A model generated the notes under the pieces. That model did not search any database. It saw only the letters and a program-made list of their open reading frames with translations, and was not told the DNA's origin. A program made the translations under genes and the position numbers. 64,000 nucleotides of DNA from Acetobacter farinalis (lineage in GTDB: Bacteria > Pseudomonadota > Alphaproteobacteria > Acetobacterales > Acetobacteraceae), in NCBI RefSeq assembly GCF_026240015.1, contig NZ_JAPIUX010000001.1:310001-374000 (forward strand). Direction: 5' to 3'. Positions within the stretch are counted from its first letter, which is position 1; each line of letters opens with the position of its first letter. Positions 39,109-47,224 of the stretch are shown here, one piece after another.

Positions 39109-39480
39109 ATGCCGACCATCAACCAGCTCATTGCCAAGGGGCGCAAGCCTGCGGTTAAGCGCAACAAAGTGCCCGCACTGCAGGGTTGCCCCCAGAAACG
39201 TGGTGTTTGCACCCGTGTTTATACGACGACGCCTAAAAAGCCGAACTCCGCACTGCGTAAAGTTGCAAAGGTGCGTCTGACGAATGGCTATGAGGTGGTG
39301 AGTTATATTCCGGGTGAAGGCCACAACCTTCAGGAACATAGCGTCGTGCTTATCCGTGGCGGTCGAGTAAAAGACCTTCCGGGTGTGCGTTATCACATCC
39401 TTCGCGGTGTCCTGGATACCCAGGGTATTGCTAAGCGTCGTCAGCGGCGTTCGCTCTACGGCGCGAAGCGTCCGAAGTAA
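39109..39480 (+). CDS. rpsL: 30S ribosomal protein S12
   Basis: A 123-aa decoding-centre protein. The conserved loop TTTPKKPNSA has lysines at 43 and 44 (classic K42/K43 in mature numbering), and GGRVKDLPGVRYH has Lys88 (classic K87), so the streptomycin-sensitive residues are intact. Asp at 89 is the beta-methylthiolation site in many bacteria. It is the first gene after the str promoter region, 14 nt before rpsG. Confidence 0.98.
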   Translation: MPTINQLIAKGRKPAVKRNKVPALQGCPQKRGVCTRVYTTTPKKPNSALRKVAKVRLTNGYEVVSYIPGEGHNLQEHSVVLIRGGRVKDLPGVRYHILRGVLDTQGIAKRRQRRSLYGAKRPK

Positions 39481-39494
39481 GAGGAAGTTAAGGT

Positions 39495-39971
39495 ATGAGC
39501 CGCCGTCACCGCGCTGTTAAGCGTGAGATTCTTCCTGATCCGAAGTTCGGAGATATTGTCATTACGCGTTTCATGAACGCTCTGATGTATGATGGCAAAA
39601 AATCCACTGCGGAGAGGATTGTTTACGGAGCTCTCGAGGCGATGGTTCGCCGGAGTGGAGCTTCCGCTGATCCGGTCGCATTGTTTCACAATGCCCTGGA
39701 TAACGTTAAGCCTGCAGTAGAAGTTCGTTCCCGCCGTGTTGGTGGTGCGACCTATCAGGTGCCTGTTGAAGTGCGTGCCGAGCGTCGTCAGGCGCTGGCT
39801 ATTCGTTGGGTGATCGACGCCTCCCGCAAGCGGGGTGAGAACACCATGCAGGACCGGTTGTCCAATGAGCTGATGGACGCTGTGAACAACCGTGGCGCTG
39901 CTGTGAAGAAGCGTGAAGATACCCACCGTATGGCTGAAGCGAACAAGGCGTTCAGTCACTATCGCTGGTAA
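39495..39971 (+). CDS. rpsG: 30S ribosomal protein S7
   Basis: A 158-aa protein that nucleates the 30S head by binding the 3' major domain of 16S rRNA. Conserved features: the basic N-terminus RRHRAVKREILPDPKFGD, the helix FMNALMYDGKKSTAERIVYGAL, the beta-hairpin EVRSRRVGGATYQVPVEV that reaches the E site, and the C-terminal DTHRMAEANKAFSHYRW. In E. coli S7 represses the str operon. Here the following gene is tuf, with no fusA between. Confidence 0.98.
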   Translation: MSRRHRAVKREILPDPKFGDIVITRFMNALMYDGKKSTAERIVYGALEAMVRRSGASADPVALFHNALDNVKPAVEVRSRRVGGATYQVPVEVRAERRQALAIRWVIDASRKRGENTMQDRLSNELMDAVNNRGAAVKKREDTHRMAEANKAFSHYRW

Positions 39972-39988
39972 TCTTTTAGGTGTGGCAT

Positions 39989-40047
39989 TCACTCCTTGTG
40001 GAGTGAGGGCGGACTTATTAAAAACTGCATCCCGATAAATTTTCGGG
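39989..40047 (+). promoter_or_regulatory. two hairpins in the rpsG-tuf spacer
   Basis: The first stem is TCACTCC/GGAGTGA with a TTGT loop (39989-40006). The second is CCCGA/TCGGG (40031-40047), 15 nt before the tuf start. They fill the 91-nt spacer where fusA would lie in the canonical operon, and may control tuf expression separately from rpsLG. Confidence 0.5.
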
Positions 40048-40062
40048 GCATGGAGTAGAGAA

Positions 40063-41253
40063 ATGGCTAAGGCTAAGTTTGAGCGGAATAAACCGCACTG
40101 CAACATCGGCACCATCGGTCACGTTGACCATGGCAAGACGTCTCTGACGGCTGCTATCACGAAGACGCTGGCGAAAGTCGGTGGTGCTGAATTCAAGGCA
40201 TACGACCAGATTGACGCCGCTCCTGAAGAGCGCGCTCGTGGGATCACCATTTCCACAGCTCACGTGGAATATGAAACCGCAAAGCGTCACTACGCACACG
40301 TCGACTGCCCCGGACATGCTGACTACGTGAAGAACATGATCACGGGTGCAGCGCAGATGGACGGCGCGATTCTCGTGGTTTCCGCAGCTGATGGCCCGAT
40401 GCCGCAGACCCGTGAGCACATCCTGCTCGCTCGTCAGGTCGGCGTGCCGGCTCTGGTTGTCTTCCTGAACAAGGTTGACCAGGTTGACGATCCGGAACTG
40501 CTTGAGCTGGTTGAAATGGAAGTTCGTGAACTTCTGTCTTCCTACCAGTTCCCTGGCGACGATATCCCCATCGTCAAGGGTTCCGCTCTGGTGACTCTGG
40601 AAGATGGTGATCCGGAAATCGGTGAAAACCGCGTGCGCGACCTGATGGATGCGGTTGACGCATACATCCCGCAGCCGGAACGTCCGGTTGACCGTCCGTT
40701 CCTGATGCCGATCGAAGACGTGTTCTCCATCTCCGGTCGTGGCACCGTGGTGACGGGTCGTGTTGAACGTGGTGTTGTGAACGTGGGTGACGAAGTTGAA
40801 ATCGTCGGCCTGAAGGACACTATCAAGACGACCGTTACGGGCGTTGAAATGTTCCGTAAGCTGCTTGATCGCGGTGAAGCAGGTGACAACATCGGCGCGC
40901 TGGTGCGTGGCACGAAGCGTGAAGACGTTGAGCGTGGCCAGGTTCTTGCAAAGCCGGGTTCCATCACCCCGCACAAGAAGTTTAAAGCTGAAGCATACAT
41001 CCTGACGAAGGATGAAGGTGGCCGTCACACGCCGTTCTTCACCAACTATCGTCCGCAGTTCTATTTCCGCACGACCGACGTCACCGGCGTTGTTCACCTG
41101 CCGGAAGGCACGGAAATGGTCATGCCTGGCGATAACTGCGCTATGGATGTTGAGCTGATCGCTCCGATCGCCATGGATGAAGGCCTGCGCTTCGCTATTC
41201 GCGAAGGTGGCCGCACCGTTGGTGCCGGCGTGGTTGCTTCTATCACCGAGTAA
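40063..41253 (+). CDS. tuf: translation elongation factor Tu
   Basis: A 396-aa GTPase that delivers aminoacyl-tRNA to the ribosome. G1 is GHVDHGKT at residues 19-26, G2 the RGITIS effector segment, G3 DCPGHADY, G4 NKVD and G5 SAL. Domains 2 and 3 are complete (PIEDVFSISGRGTVVTGRVERG; TPHKKFKAEAYILTKDEGGRHTPF; C-terminal GRTVGAGVVASI). Residues contacting kirromycin are not obviously altered. Only this copy is in the window; whether a second tuf exists elsewhere cannot be seen. Confidence 0.99.
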   Translation: MAKAKFERNKPHCNIGTIGHVDHGKTSLTAAITKTLAKVGGAEFKAYDQIDAAPEERARGITISTAHVEYETAKRHYAHVDCPGHADYVKNMITGAAQMDGAILVVSAADGPMPQTREHILLARQVGVPALVVFLNKVDQVDDPELLELVEMEVRELLSSYQFPGDDIPIVKGSALVTLEDGDPEIGENRVRDLMDAVDAYIPQPERPVDRPFLMPIEDVFSISGRGTVVTGRVERGVVNVGDEVEIVGLKDTIKTTVTGVEMFRKLLDRGEAGDNIGALVRGTKREDVERGQVLAKPGSITPHKKFKAEAYILTKDEGGRHTPFFTNYRPQFYFRTTDVTGVVHLPEGTEMVMPGDNCAMDVELIAPIAMDEGLRFAIREGGRTVGAGVVASITE

Positions 41254-41277
41254 TCGGCTAGAGGCCTAGGACTGGAT

Positions 41278-41306
41278 GACCCCGGCTGAGTTCTTCAGTC
41301 GGGGTC
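41278..41306 (+). terminator. hairpin after tuf
   Basis: GACCCCGGCTGA pairs with TCAGTCGGGGTC (12 bp, one G.T) around a 5-nt loop, 24 nt after the tuf stop. TTAC follows instead of a T-run, so it is a partial terminator or an attenuator between the str and S10 clusters. Confidence 0.6.
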
Positions 41307-41358
41307 TTACTTGGCGGCCGGGCTACCCCGGACCAGTAAAGTGTTGGACTAAGAAACA

Positions 41359-41667
41359 ATGGACAACCAGAACATCCGCATTCGCCTGAAGGCGTACGAT
41401 CATCGTGTGCTGGACAACAGCACAAAAGAGATCGTCAATACGGCGAAGCGTACGGGTGCGCGGGTTCGGGGTCCTATCCCGCTGCCGACGCATATCGAGC
41501 GGTTTACAGTGAACCGTTCCCCCCACGTGGATAAGAAAAGTCGCGAACAGTTCGAAATTCGGACTCATCGCCGCCTGCTCGACATTGTCGAGCCGACTCC
41601 GCAGACCGTGGACGCTCTCATGAAACTCGACCTCGCCGCTGGCGTGGATGTCGAGATCAAACTTTAA
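41359..41667 (+). CDS. rpsJ: 30S ribosomal protein S10
   Basis: A 102-aa head protein that doubles as NusE, the partner of NusB/NusG in antitermination. The family start xNxIRIRLKAYDHRVLD and the loop LPTHIERFTVNRSPHVDKKSREQFEIRTH are unchanged. It heads the S10 cluster 105 nt after tuf and ends 10 nt before rplC. Confidence 0.98.
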   Translation: MDNQNIRIRLKAYDHRVLDNSTKEIVNTAKRTGARVRGPIPLPTHIERFTVNRSPHVDKKSREQFEIRTHRRLLDIVEPTPQTVDALMKLDLAAGVDVEIKL

Positions 41668-41677
41668 GGTCCAGACG

Positions 41678-42361
41678 ATGCGCACCGGATTGATCGCAAA
41701 GAAGTTGGGTATGTCCCGACTGTTCAAGGAAGATGGCACACATGTGCCCGTTACCGTCCTGCATGTGGATTCCGTGCAGGTGGTGGATGTTCGTACCCAG
41801 GAGCGGGATGGCTATACAGCTATTCAGCTGGGTATGGGCAAAGCCAAGGTAAAAAATGTCTCTAAGCCGAACCGCGGCCATTTTGCCCGCACGCAGGTTG
41901 AGCCGAAGAAGAAGCTGGTTGAATTCCGTGTAGCAGACGATGCTACGCTGGATATCGGCGCTTCTCTTTCCGCTGCTCACTTCGTCGTGGGGCAGAAAGT
42001 CGACGTGACAGGCACCAGCAAGGGTAAAGGGTTCGCGGGCGCCATGAAGCGCTGGAACTTTGCCGGTCTGGAAGCCTCCCACGGCGTTTCCATCTCTCAC
42101 CGTTCACATGGTTCTACCGGTAACCGTCAGGATCCGGGTAAGACCTTCAAGAACAAGAAGATGGCTGGTCACCTCGGCGACGAGCGGATTACCACGCTGA
42201 ATCTTGAAATTGCTGCGATCGATCCGGAAAAGAACCTGATCATGATCCGTGGTTCCGTCCCCGGAGCTAAAAACGGTGTCGTTCTGGTCCGTGATGCGAT
42301 TAAAAAACCCCGCCATGTCGATGCGCCTTATCCGGCCGCTCTCGTGACGGCGGAGGGCTGA
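41678..42361 (+). CDS. rplC: 50S ribosomal protein L3
   Basis: A 227-aa early assembly protein whose central loop reaches the peptidyl-transferase centre. The internal sequence GASHGVS-type segment (here LEASHGVSISHRSHGSTGNRQDPGKTFKNKKMAGHLG, broken into its motif parts SHGVSISHR and KKMAGHLG) marks the family. The start was set at the ATG giving MRTGLIAKKLGMSRLF, preceded by AAGG; 10 upstream codons are excluded. Confidence 0.98.
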   Translation: MRTGLIAKKLGMSRLFKEDGTHVPVTVLHVDSVQVVDVRTQERDGYTAIQLGMGKAKVKNVSKPNRGHFARTQVEPKKKLVEFRVADDATLDIGASLSAAHFVVGQKVDVTGTSKGKGFAGAMKRWNFAGLEASHGVSISHRSHGSTGNRQDPGKTFKNKKMAGHLGDERITTLNLEIAAIDPEKNLIMIRGSVPGAKNGVVLVRDAIKKPRHVDAPYPAALVTAEG

Positions 42362-42365
42362 GGTC

Positions 42366-42980
42366 ATGGAAATCGAAATCAAAACGCTTGATAACGGCAC
42401 CGCCGGATCTGCTACGCTTCCCGATGCGCTGTTTTCCGTAGCGCCGCGCAATGACATCATGGCGCGCGTCGTGCACTGGCAGCTGGCCAAGCGCCGCGCT
42501 GGTACGCACAAGGTCAAAGGCATGGGCGAAGTGTCCGGCACGACCAAGAAGCCGTATCGCCAGAAAGGCACCGGTAGCGCTCGTCAGGGCTCTCTCCGTG
42601 CACCGCAGTATCGCACCGGTGGCGTGGTCCACGGTCCGGTTGTGCGTGATCACGGGTATGACCTTCCCAAGAAGGTGCGTCGCCTCGGTCTGATCTCTGC
42701 GCTGTCCCAGAAAGCGAAAGAAGGCAAGCTGGTTGTCCTTCAGTCCGCTTCCGGTGTGGCACGCACGAGCGAACTGGCAGCGAAGCTGAAGACGCTTGGC
42801 TGGAAGTCTGCCCTTATTGTTGACGCAACTGTTGATGAAGGCTTCCTGCGCGCTGCAAGCAACCTGCCGCGCATTGATGTCCTGCCGACAATTGGCGCCA
42901 ATGTTTATGACATTCTTAATCACGAGGTCCTGGCGATTACGCAGGCTGGCCTCGAGGGTCTGAAGGAGCGCCTGGCATGA
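42366..42980 (+). CDS. rplD: 50S ribosomal protein L4
   Basis: A 204-aa protein lining the exit tunnel. In gammaproteobacteria L4 also represses the S10 operon; that regulation is not established here. The tunnel loop KPYRQKGTGSARQGSLRAPQ (about residues 58-77) is present and carries no obvious macrolide-resistance change. Its stop overlaps the rplW start by 4 nt. Confidence 0.98.
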   Translation: MEIEIKTLDNGTAGSATLPDALFSVAPRNDIMARVVHWQLAKRRAGTHKVKGMGEVSGTTKKPYRQKGTGSARQGSLRAPQYRTGGVVHGPVVRDHGYDLPKKVRRLGLISALSQKAKEGKLVVLQSASGVARTSELAAKLKTLGWKSALIVDATVDEGFLRAASNLPRIDVLPTIGANVYDILNHEVLAITQAGLEGLKERLA

Positions 42981-43312
42981 CGAACATTCTTGCTCTGCGC
43001 AAGAAAGCCGAGCGTCTTTCCCGTGAAGCGATGTACGACATTGTTCGTGCGCCGCTGATCACGGAAAAGGCAACTGCGCTTTCAGAGAAGAATCAGGTTG
43101 TTTTCAAGGTTGCGATTTCTGCAACCAAGCCTGAAATCAAAGTGGCTGTGGAAACACTGTTCGGCGTCAAGGTCGTTGGCGTTAACACCCTTGTCCAGAA
43201 GGGCAAGACCAAGCGCTTCAAAGGGCGTATGGGGCAGCGTTCTGATATCAAGAAGGCGTTCGTTCAGCTCGCGGAAGGTCAGTCCATCGACCTTACCGCC
43301 AAACTGGCGTGA
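42977..43312 (+). CDS. rplW: 50S ribosomal protein L23
   Basis: A 111-aa protein at the tunnel exit, docking site for trigger factor and SRP. The core (YDIVRAPLITEKAT, ... KPEIKVAVETLFGVKVVGVNTL ... KRFKGRMGQRSDIKKAFV) is preceded by about 16 extra charged residues (TNILALRKKAERLSREAM) compared with the minimal family length near 95. This start is supported by the ATGA overlap with rplD. Confidence 0.97.
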   Translation: MTNILALRKKAERLSREAMYDIVRAPLITEKATALSEKNQVVFKVAISATKPEIKVAVETLFGVKVVGVNTLVQKGKTKRFKGRMGQRSDIKKAFVQLAEGQSIDLTAKLA

Positions 43313-43328
43313 CGTGGGGTAGGAACAA

Positions 43329-44159
43329 ATGGCACTGAAGCACTTTAATCCCGTCACGCCGAGCCTTCGTGGTACGGTTCTGATCGATCGTTCCGACCTT
43401 TGGAAGGGCAAGCCGGTCAAGCAGCTGACGGAAGGTAAAAACAAGACGGGCGGCCGTAACAATAACGGTCGCACCACGTCTCGTTTCCGTGGCGGCGGGC
43501 ACAAGCAGTCTTACCGCTATATCGACTTCAAGCGTCGCAAGTTTGATGTGCTGGGCACGGTTGAGCGTCTGGAATACGACCCCAACCGTACCGCCTTCAT
43601 CGCGCTGGTGAAGTACGAAGATGGTGAGCTGGCTTATATCCTGGCACCGCAGCGTCTGAAGGTTGGTGACAATGTCATCTCCGGCACGCGCGTGGACATC
43701 AAGCCGGGTAACGCAATGCCGCTGGCCGCTATTCCGGTTGGCACGATCGTGCATAACATCGAGATGAAGCAGGGCGCCGGTGGCAAGCTGGCCCGTTCCG
43801 CTGGAACGTATGCGCAGCTCGTCGGTAAAGATGCCGGTTATGCGCAGATCAAGCTGCAGTCTGGTGAGCTGCGCGTTGTGCGTGGTGAATGCATGGCTAC
43901 GGTTGGCGCTGTCTCCAACCCGGACAACATGAACCAGCATATCGGTAAAGCTGGCCGTTCGCGCTGGCTGGGCCGTCGTCCGCATAACCGAGGCGTTGTG
44001 ATGAACCCGGTTGACCATCCGCATGGTGGTGGTGAAGGCCGCACCTCTGGTGGCCGTCATCCGGTCACGCCGTGGGGCAAGCCCACCAAAGGTTATAAAA
44101 CTCGGGTCAACAAGCGTACGGACAGTCTGATTATCCGTCGTCGGAAGACCGGCAAGTAA
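43329..44159 (+). CDS. rplB: 50S ribosomal protein L2
   Basis: A 276-aa protein essential for subunit joining and peptidyl-transferase activity. The conserved functional His is in the NPVDHPHGGGEGR motif near residues 222-234, and the rRNA-binding segments RNNNGRTTSRFRGGGHKQ and WLGRRPHNRG are intact. It ends 13 nt before rpsS. Confidence 0.98.
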   Translation: MALKHFNPVTPSLRGTVLIDRSDLWKGKPVKQLTEGKNKTGGRNNNGRTTSRFRGGGHKQSYRYIDFKRRKFDVLGTVERLEYDPNRTAFIALVKYEDGELAYILAPQRLKVGDNVISGTRVDIKPGNAMPLAAIPVGTIVHNIEMKQGAGGKLARSAGTYAQLVGKDAGYAQIKLQSGELRVVRGECMATVGAVSNPDNMNQHIGKAGRSRWLGRRPHNRGVVMNPVDHPHGGGEGRTSGGRHPVTPWGKPTKGYKTRVNKRTDSLIIRRRKTGK

Positions 44160-44172
44160 GGGGCAATAGAAG

Positions 44173-44451
44173 ATGGCACGTTCCGTCTGGAAAGGCCCGT
44201 TCGTCGACGGGTATCTGCTGAACAAGGCTGAGGCGTCCCGCGCGTCGGGTCGTAATGAAGTGATCAAGATCTGGTCACGTCGTTCTACGATCCTTCCGCA
44301 GTTCGTTGGTTTGACGTTCGGTGTTTATAATGGTCAGAAGTTCCTGCCCGTGCAGGTGACGGAGAACATGGTCGGACACAAGTTCGGCGAATTTTCTCCC
44401 ACCCGTACATTCCACGGGCATGGGGCCGATAAGAAGTCGAAGCGGGGCTAA
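44173..44451 (+). CDS. rpsS: 30S ribosomal protein S19
   Basis: A 92-aa head protein that contacts S13 and A-site tRNA. It has the invariant start ARSVWKGPFVDGYL and the motif ITENMVGHKFGEFSPTRTF-like segment (here VTENMVGHKFGEFSPTRTF). It ends one base before rplV starts, implying translational coupling. Confidence 0.98.
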   Translation: MARSVWKGPFVDGYLLNKAEASRASGRNEVIKIWSRRSTILPQFVGLTFGVYNGQKFLPVQVTENMVGHKFGEFSPTRTFHGHGADKKSKRG

Positions 44452-44452
44452 G

Positions 44453-44863
44453 ATGAGCAAGCCGAAGCATCCGCGCACGCTCGCGGAAACAGAAGCGCAG
44501 GCTATTACGCGCAACATCCGGGTTAGTCCCCGTAAGTTGAACCTTGTTGCGGGTCTGATCCGCAACAAGCCCGCGTCTCAGGCTGTCGCAACCTTGACGT
44601 TCTCCAAGCGTCGCATTGCCCAGGAAGTCAAAAAGACCCTGGAAAGCGCGATTGCCAATGCAGAGAACAATCATCAGCTGGACGTTGACCAGCTGGTTGT
44701 GAAGACGGCTGAGGTCGGAAAATCCATCGTCATGCGTCGCTTCCATGCGCGTGGCCGTGGTCGCTCCGCCCGTGTGGAAAAGTTCTTCAGCCATCTGAAG
44801 ATTGTTGTTGCCGAACGGGCTCCGGAGCCCGAAGCAGCTTCTCCTGAGCAGAAGGCGGCCTGA
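44453..44863 (+). CDS. rplV: 50S ribosomal protein L22
   Basis: A 136-aa protein with a beta-hairpin in the exit tunnel. The family motif IRVSPRKLNLVAGLIRNK and the hairpin FHARGRGRSARVEKFFSHL are present; no deletion typical of erythromycin resistance is seen. A C-terminal Ala/Glu/Pro tail (APEPEAASPEQKAA) extends beyond the usual 110 residues. The start is the ATG one base after the rpsS stop. Confidence 0.97.
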   Translation: MSKPKHPRTLAETEAQAITRNIRVSPRKLNLVAGLIRNKPASQAVATLTFSKRRIAQEVKKTLESAIANAENNHQLDVDQLVVKTAEVGKSIVMRRFHARGRGRSARVEKFFSHLKIVVAERAPEPEAASPEQKAA

Positions 44864-44866
44864 CGT

Positions 44867-45544
44867 ATGGGACATAAAGTCAATCCAATCGGGCTGCGGC
44901 TCGGAATCAATCGCACCTGGGATAGCCGTTGGTACGCTGACTCCGACTATTCCCGCCTGCTGCATGAAGACCTGAAGCTGCGTGCGTTCCTGCGCCGCAA
45001 GCTTTCCGGTGCTGGTGTGTCTCGCGTCGTGATCGAACGCCCGGCCAAGAAGCCGCGTGTGACCATCTACGCCGCGCGTCCGGGTGTTGTGATCGGCAAG
45101 AAGGGTCAGGACATCGATGCTCTGCGCAAAGAGCTGACCAAAATGGCCGGTACGGAAGTGGCTCTCAACATTGTTGAGATCCGCAAGCCCGAAATCGATG
45201 CCACGCTGGTTGCTGACAACATTGCGCAGCAGCTTGAACGTCGTGTGGCCTTCCGTCGCGCCATGAAGCGCGCCGTGCAGTCCGCTATGCGTCTTGGCGC
45301 ACAGGGTATCCGTATCAACTGTTCCGGTCGTCTGGGTGGCGCAGAAATCGCTCGTATCGAGTGGTACCGTGAAGGGCGCGTGCCGCTTCACACGCTGCGC
45401 GCTGACATCGATTATGGAACAGCCACCGCGCGGACGACCTACGGCAGCTGCGGCGTGAAGGTCTGGATCTTCAAAGGTGAGATCCTTGCGCATGACCCAC
45501 TGGCTCAGGACCGCCGGGCGGCCGAGCAGGCCCCTCAGCGCTGA
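44867..45544 (+). CDS. rpsC: 30S ribosomal protein S3
   Basis: A 225-aa protein at the mRNA entry tunnel with helicase activity together with S4 and S5. It has the N-terminal MGHKVNPIGLRLGINRTWDS, a type II KH domain (about residues 38-105, motif VIGKKGQDI) and the C-terminal domain GRLGGAEIARIEWYREGRVPLHTLRADIDYG (given here as the motif GAEIARIEWYREGRVP). Gene order matches the canonical S10 cluster. Confidence 0.98.
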   Translation: MGHKVNPIGLRLGINRTWDSRWYADSDYSRLLHEDLKLRAFLRRKLSGAGVSRVVIERPAKKPRVTIYAARPGVVIGKKGQDIDALRKELTKMAGTEVALNIVEIRKPEIDATLVADNIAQQLERRVAFRRAMKRAVQSAMRLGAQGIRINCSGRLGGAEIARIEWYREGRVPLHTLRADIDYGTATARTTYGSCGVKVWIFKGEILAHDPLAQDRRAAEQAPQR

Positions 45545-45562
45545 GGCGAAGGATAGAAGACA

Positions 45563-45979
45563 ATGCTCTCTCCGAAGCGAACTAAATTCCGCAAGGCTCA
45601 CAAAGGTCGTATTCACGGCCTGGCCAAAAGCGGTACGACGCTCAACTTCGGTACGTTCGGTCTGAAGGCTCTTCAGCCCGAACGTATCACCGCACGGCAG
45701 ATTGAAGCCTCTCGTCGGGCTATCACCAGGGCGATGAAACGCGCAGGTCGCGTGTGGATTCGTATTTTTCCTGACCTTCCGGTCTCGACAAAGCCTGCAG
45801 AAGTGCGTATGGGCTCGGGCAAGGGATCACCAGAATACTGGGTGGCCCGTGTGAAACCCGGTCGCATCTTGTTTGAAATCGAAGGCGTGCCGCCTGAAGT
45901 TGCGCGTGAAGCGCTGGCTCTGGGTGCGGCAAAGCTGCCGATCAAGACGAAATTTGTGACCCGAATTGGAGATGCGTAA
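45563..45979 (+). CDS. rplP: 50S ribosomal protein L16
   Basis: A 138-aa protein near the A-site tRNA elbow. The start MLSPKRTKFRKAHKGRIHG and the internal RPAQIEA-like ITARQIEASRRAITRAMKRAG are typical. The RMGSGKGSP-type segment (MGSGKGSPEYWVA) contains the Arg/Gly region hydroxylated in some bacteria. One base separates its stop from rpmC. Confidence 0.98.
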   Translation: MLSPKRTKFRKAHKGRIHGLAKSGTTLNFGTFGLKALQPERITARQIEASRRAITRAMKRAGRVWIRIFPDLPVSTKPAEVRMGSGKGSPEYWVARVKPGRILFEIEGVPPEVAREALALGAAKLPIKTKFVTRIGDA

Positions 45980-45980
45980 G

Positions 45981-46220
45981 ATGGCGAAGGCAACAAAGCC
46001 CGCTGACCTGCGTGCCAAGACGGCCGATGAACTGAACACGCTTCTGCTGGAGCTGAAGCGTGAGCAGCTCAATCTCCGGTTCCAGAAGGCAACCGGGCAG
46101 AACGAAGGCCAGAGCCGCATTCGTGTGGTCCGTCGTGAAATTGCGCGCATCAAAACGATTGCTGCGCAGAATACTGAGAAGTCTGCGGCAGGTGCGAAAA
46201 CATCTGCTGCCATTTCCTGA
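45981..46220 (+). CDS. rpmC: 50S ribosomal protein L29
   Basis: A 79-aa helical-hairpin protein at the tunnel exit beside L23. The conserved part is DLRAKTADELNTLLLELKREQLNLRFQKATGQ (motifs LRAKTADEL and LNLRFQKATGQ). An Ala/Ser-rich C-terminal tail makes it slightly longer than usual. The ATG chosen yields MAKATKPADL; four upstream codons in frame overlap rplP and are excluded. Confidence 0.96.
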   Translation: MAKATKPADLRAKTADELNTLLLELKREQLNLRFQKATGQNEGQSRIRVVRREIARIKTIAAQNTEKSAAGAKTSAAIS

Positions 46221-46233
46221 AGGGAGTTGGACG

Positions 46234-46506
46234 ATGCCAAGGCGCGTCCTTACCGGACGTGTGACCAGCGACAAGATGGACAAGACCGTAACGGTTCTTG
46301 TCGATCGTCGCGTCATGCATCCGCTGTATAAGAAGTTCATCCGTCGCTCAAAGAAATATGCAGCGCACGATGAAGAGAATGTCTGCAAAGTTGGCGATAC
46401 CGTGCGCATCATCGAGTGTGCACCGATCTCCCGCCGCAAGACGTGGGCCGTGGTGGCACGCAACGGCGAGGTCGTTGATGCGTCCTCCGCTGGCGTGTCG
46501 GCGTAA
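46234..46506 (+). CDS. rpsQ: 30S ribosomal protein S17
   Basis: A 90-aa OB-fold protein binding 16S helices 7 and 11. It begins MPRRVLTGRVTSDKMDKTVTV and contains the family motif YKKFIRRSKKYAAHDE and RIIECAPISRRKTW. The ATG lies 6 nt after AGGGAG; the much longer open frame upstream overlaps rpmC and is not coding. Confidence 0.97.
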   Translation: MPRRVLTGRVTSDKMDKTVTVLVDRRVMHPLYKKFIRRSKKYAAHDEENVCKVGDTVRIIECAPISRRKTWAVVARNGEVVDASSAGVSA

Positions 46507-46524
46507 GGTAAGGATATCTAGATC

Positions 46525-46893
46525 ATGATCCATCCCGAGACCAACCTCGACGTGGCCGACAATTCTGGTGCGCGTCAGGTGCAGTGCATCAAGGTGCTGG
46601 GCGGTTCCAAACGGAAATCCGCCTCGGTCGGCGACGTGATCGTCGTGTCTGTCAAGGAAGCCATCCCCCGCGGGAAGGTGAAAAAAGGCGACGTCCACCA
46701 AGCTGTTATCGTGCGTACCTCTTATCCGGTTCGTCGCCCCGATGGGAGCGCCATCCGCTTTGATAAGAATGCTGCTGTTCTGATCAACAAGCAGCAGGAG
46801 CCGATCGGCACCCGTATCTTCGGCCCGGTTGTTCGTGAACTGCGTGCGCGCAAGTTCATGAAAATTATCTCTCTGGCGCCGGAGGTTCTATAA
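46525..46893 (+). CDS. rplN: 50S ribosomal protein L14
   Basis: A 122-aa protein that forms intersubunit bridges and binds RsfS. The start MIHPETNLDVADNSGARQVQCIKVLGG (motif DNSGARQVQCIKVLGG) and end FMKIISLAPEVL are invariant family features. Its stop is immediately followed by the rplX ATG with no spacer. Confidence 0.98.
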   Translation: MIHPETNLDVADNSGARQVQCIKVLGGSKRKSASVGDVIVVSVKEAIPRGKVKKGDVHQAVIVRTSYPVRRPDGSAIRFDKNAAVLINKQQEPIGTRIFGPVVRELRARKFMKIISLAPEVL

Positions 46894-47214
46894 ATGGCTG
46901 CTCGCATTAAAAAAGGCGATACGGTTGTTGTCATCAGCGGTTCCTCCAAGGGAACGCAGGGTGAAGTCCTTTCCGTCCGTCCGGCTGAAAACCGTGCTGT
47001 TGTGCGTGGTGCTGCGCTGATCAAGCGTCACCAGAAAGCAACGCGTATGGGTGAAGAAGGTGGCATCATTACACGTGAAGCCGCTATTCATCTGTCTAAT
47101 CTGAAACTGATCGATCCGGCTTCCAAGAAGCCGACCCGCGTTGGGTTCCGTGTTCTGGAAGATGGTCGGAAAGTTCGCGTTGCTAAAGCGACCGGCGAAG
47201 TGATTGAAGGCTGA
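46894..47214 (+). CDS. rplX: 50S ribosomal protein L24
   Basis: A 106-aa assembly-initiating protein with a KOW motif (IKKGDTVVVISGSSKGTQGEV, about residues 4-24). The start abuts the rplN stop directly, so translation is probably coupled. The C-terminal RVGFRVLEDGRKVRVAK is typical. Confidence 0.97.
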   Translation: MAARIKKGDTVVVISGSSKGTQGEVLSVRPAENRAVVRGAALIKRHQKATRMGEEGGIITREAAIHLSNLKLIDPASKKPTRVGFRVLEDGRKVRVAKATGEVIEG

Positions 47215-47224
47215 GGGGGCGAGA

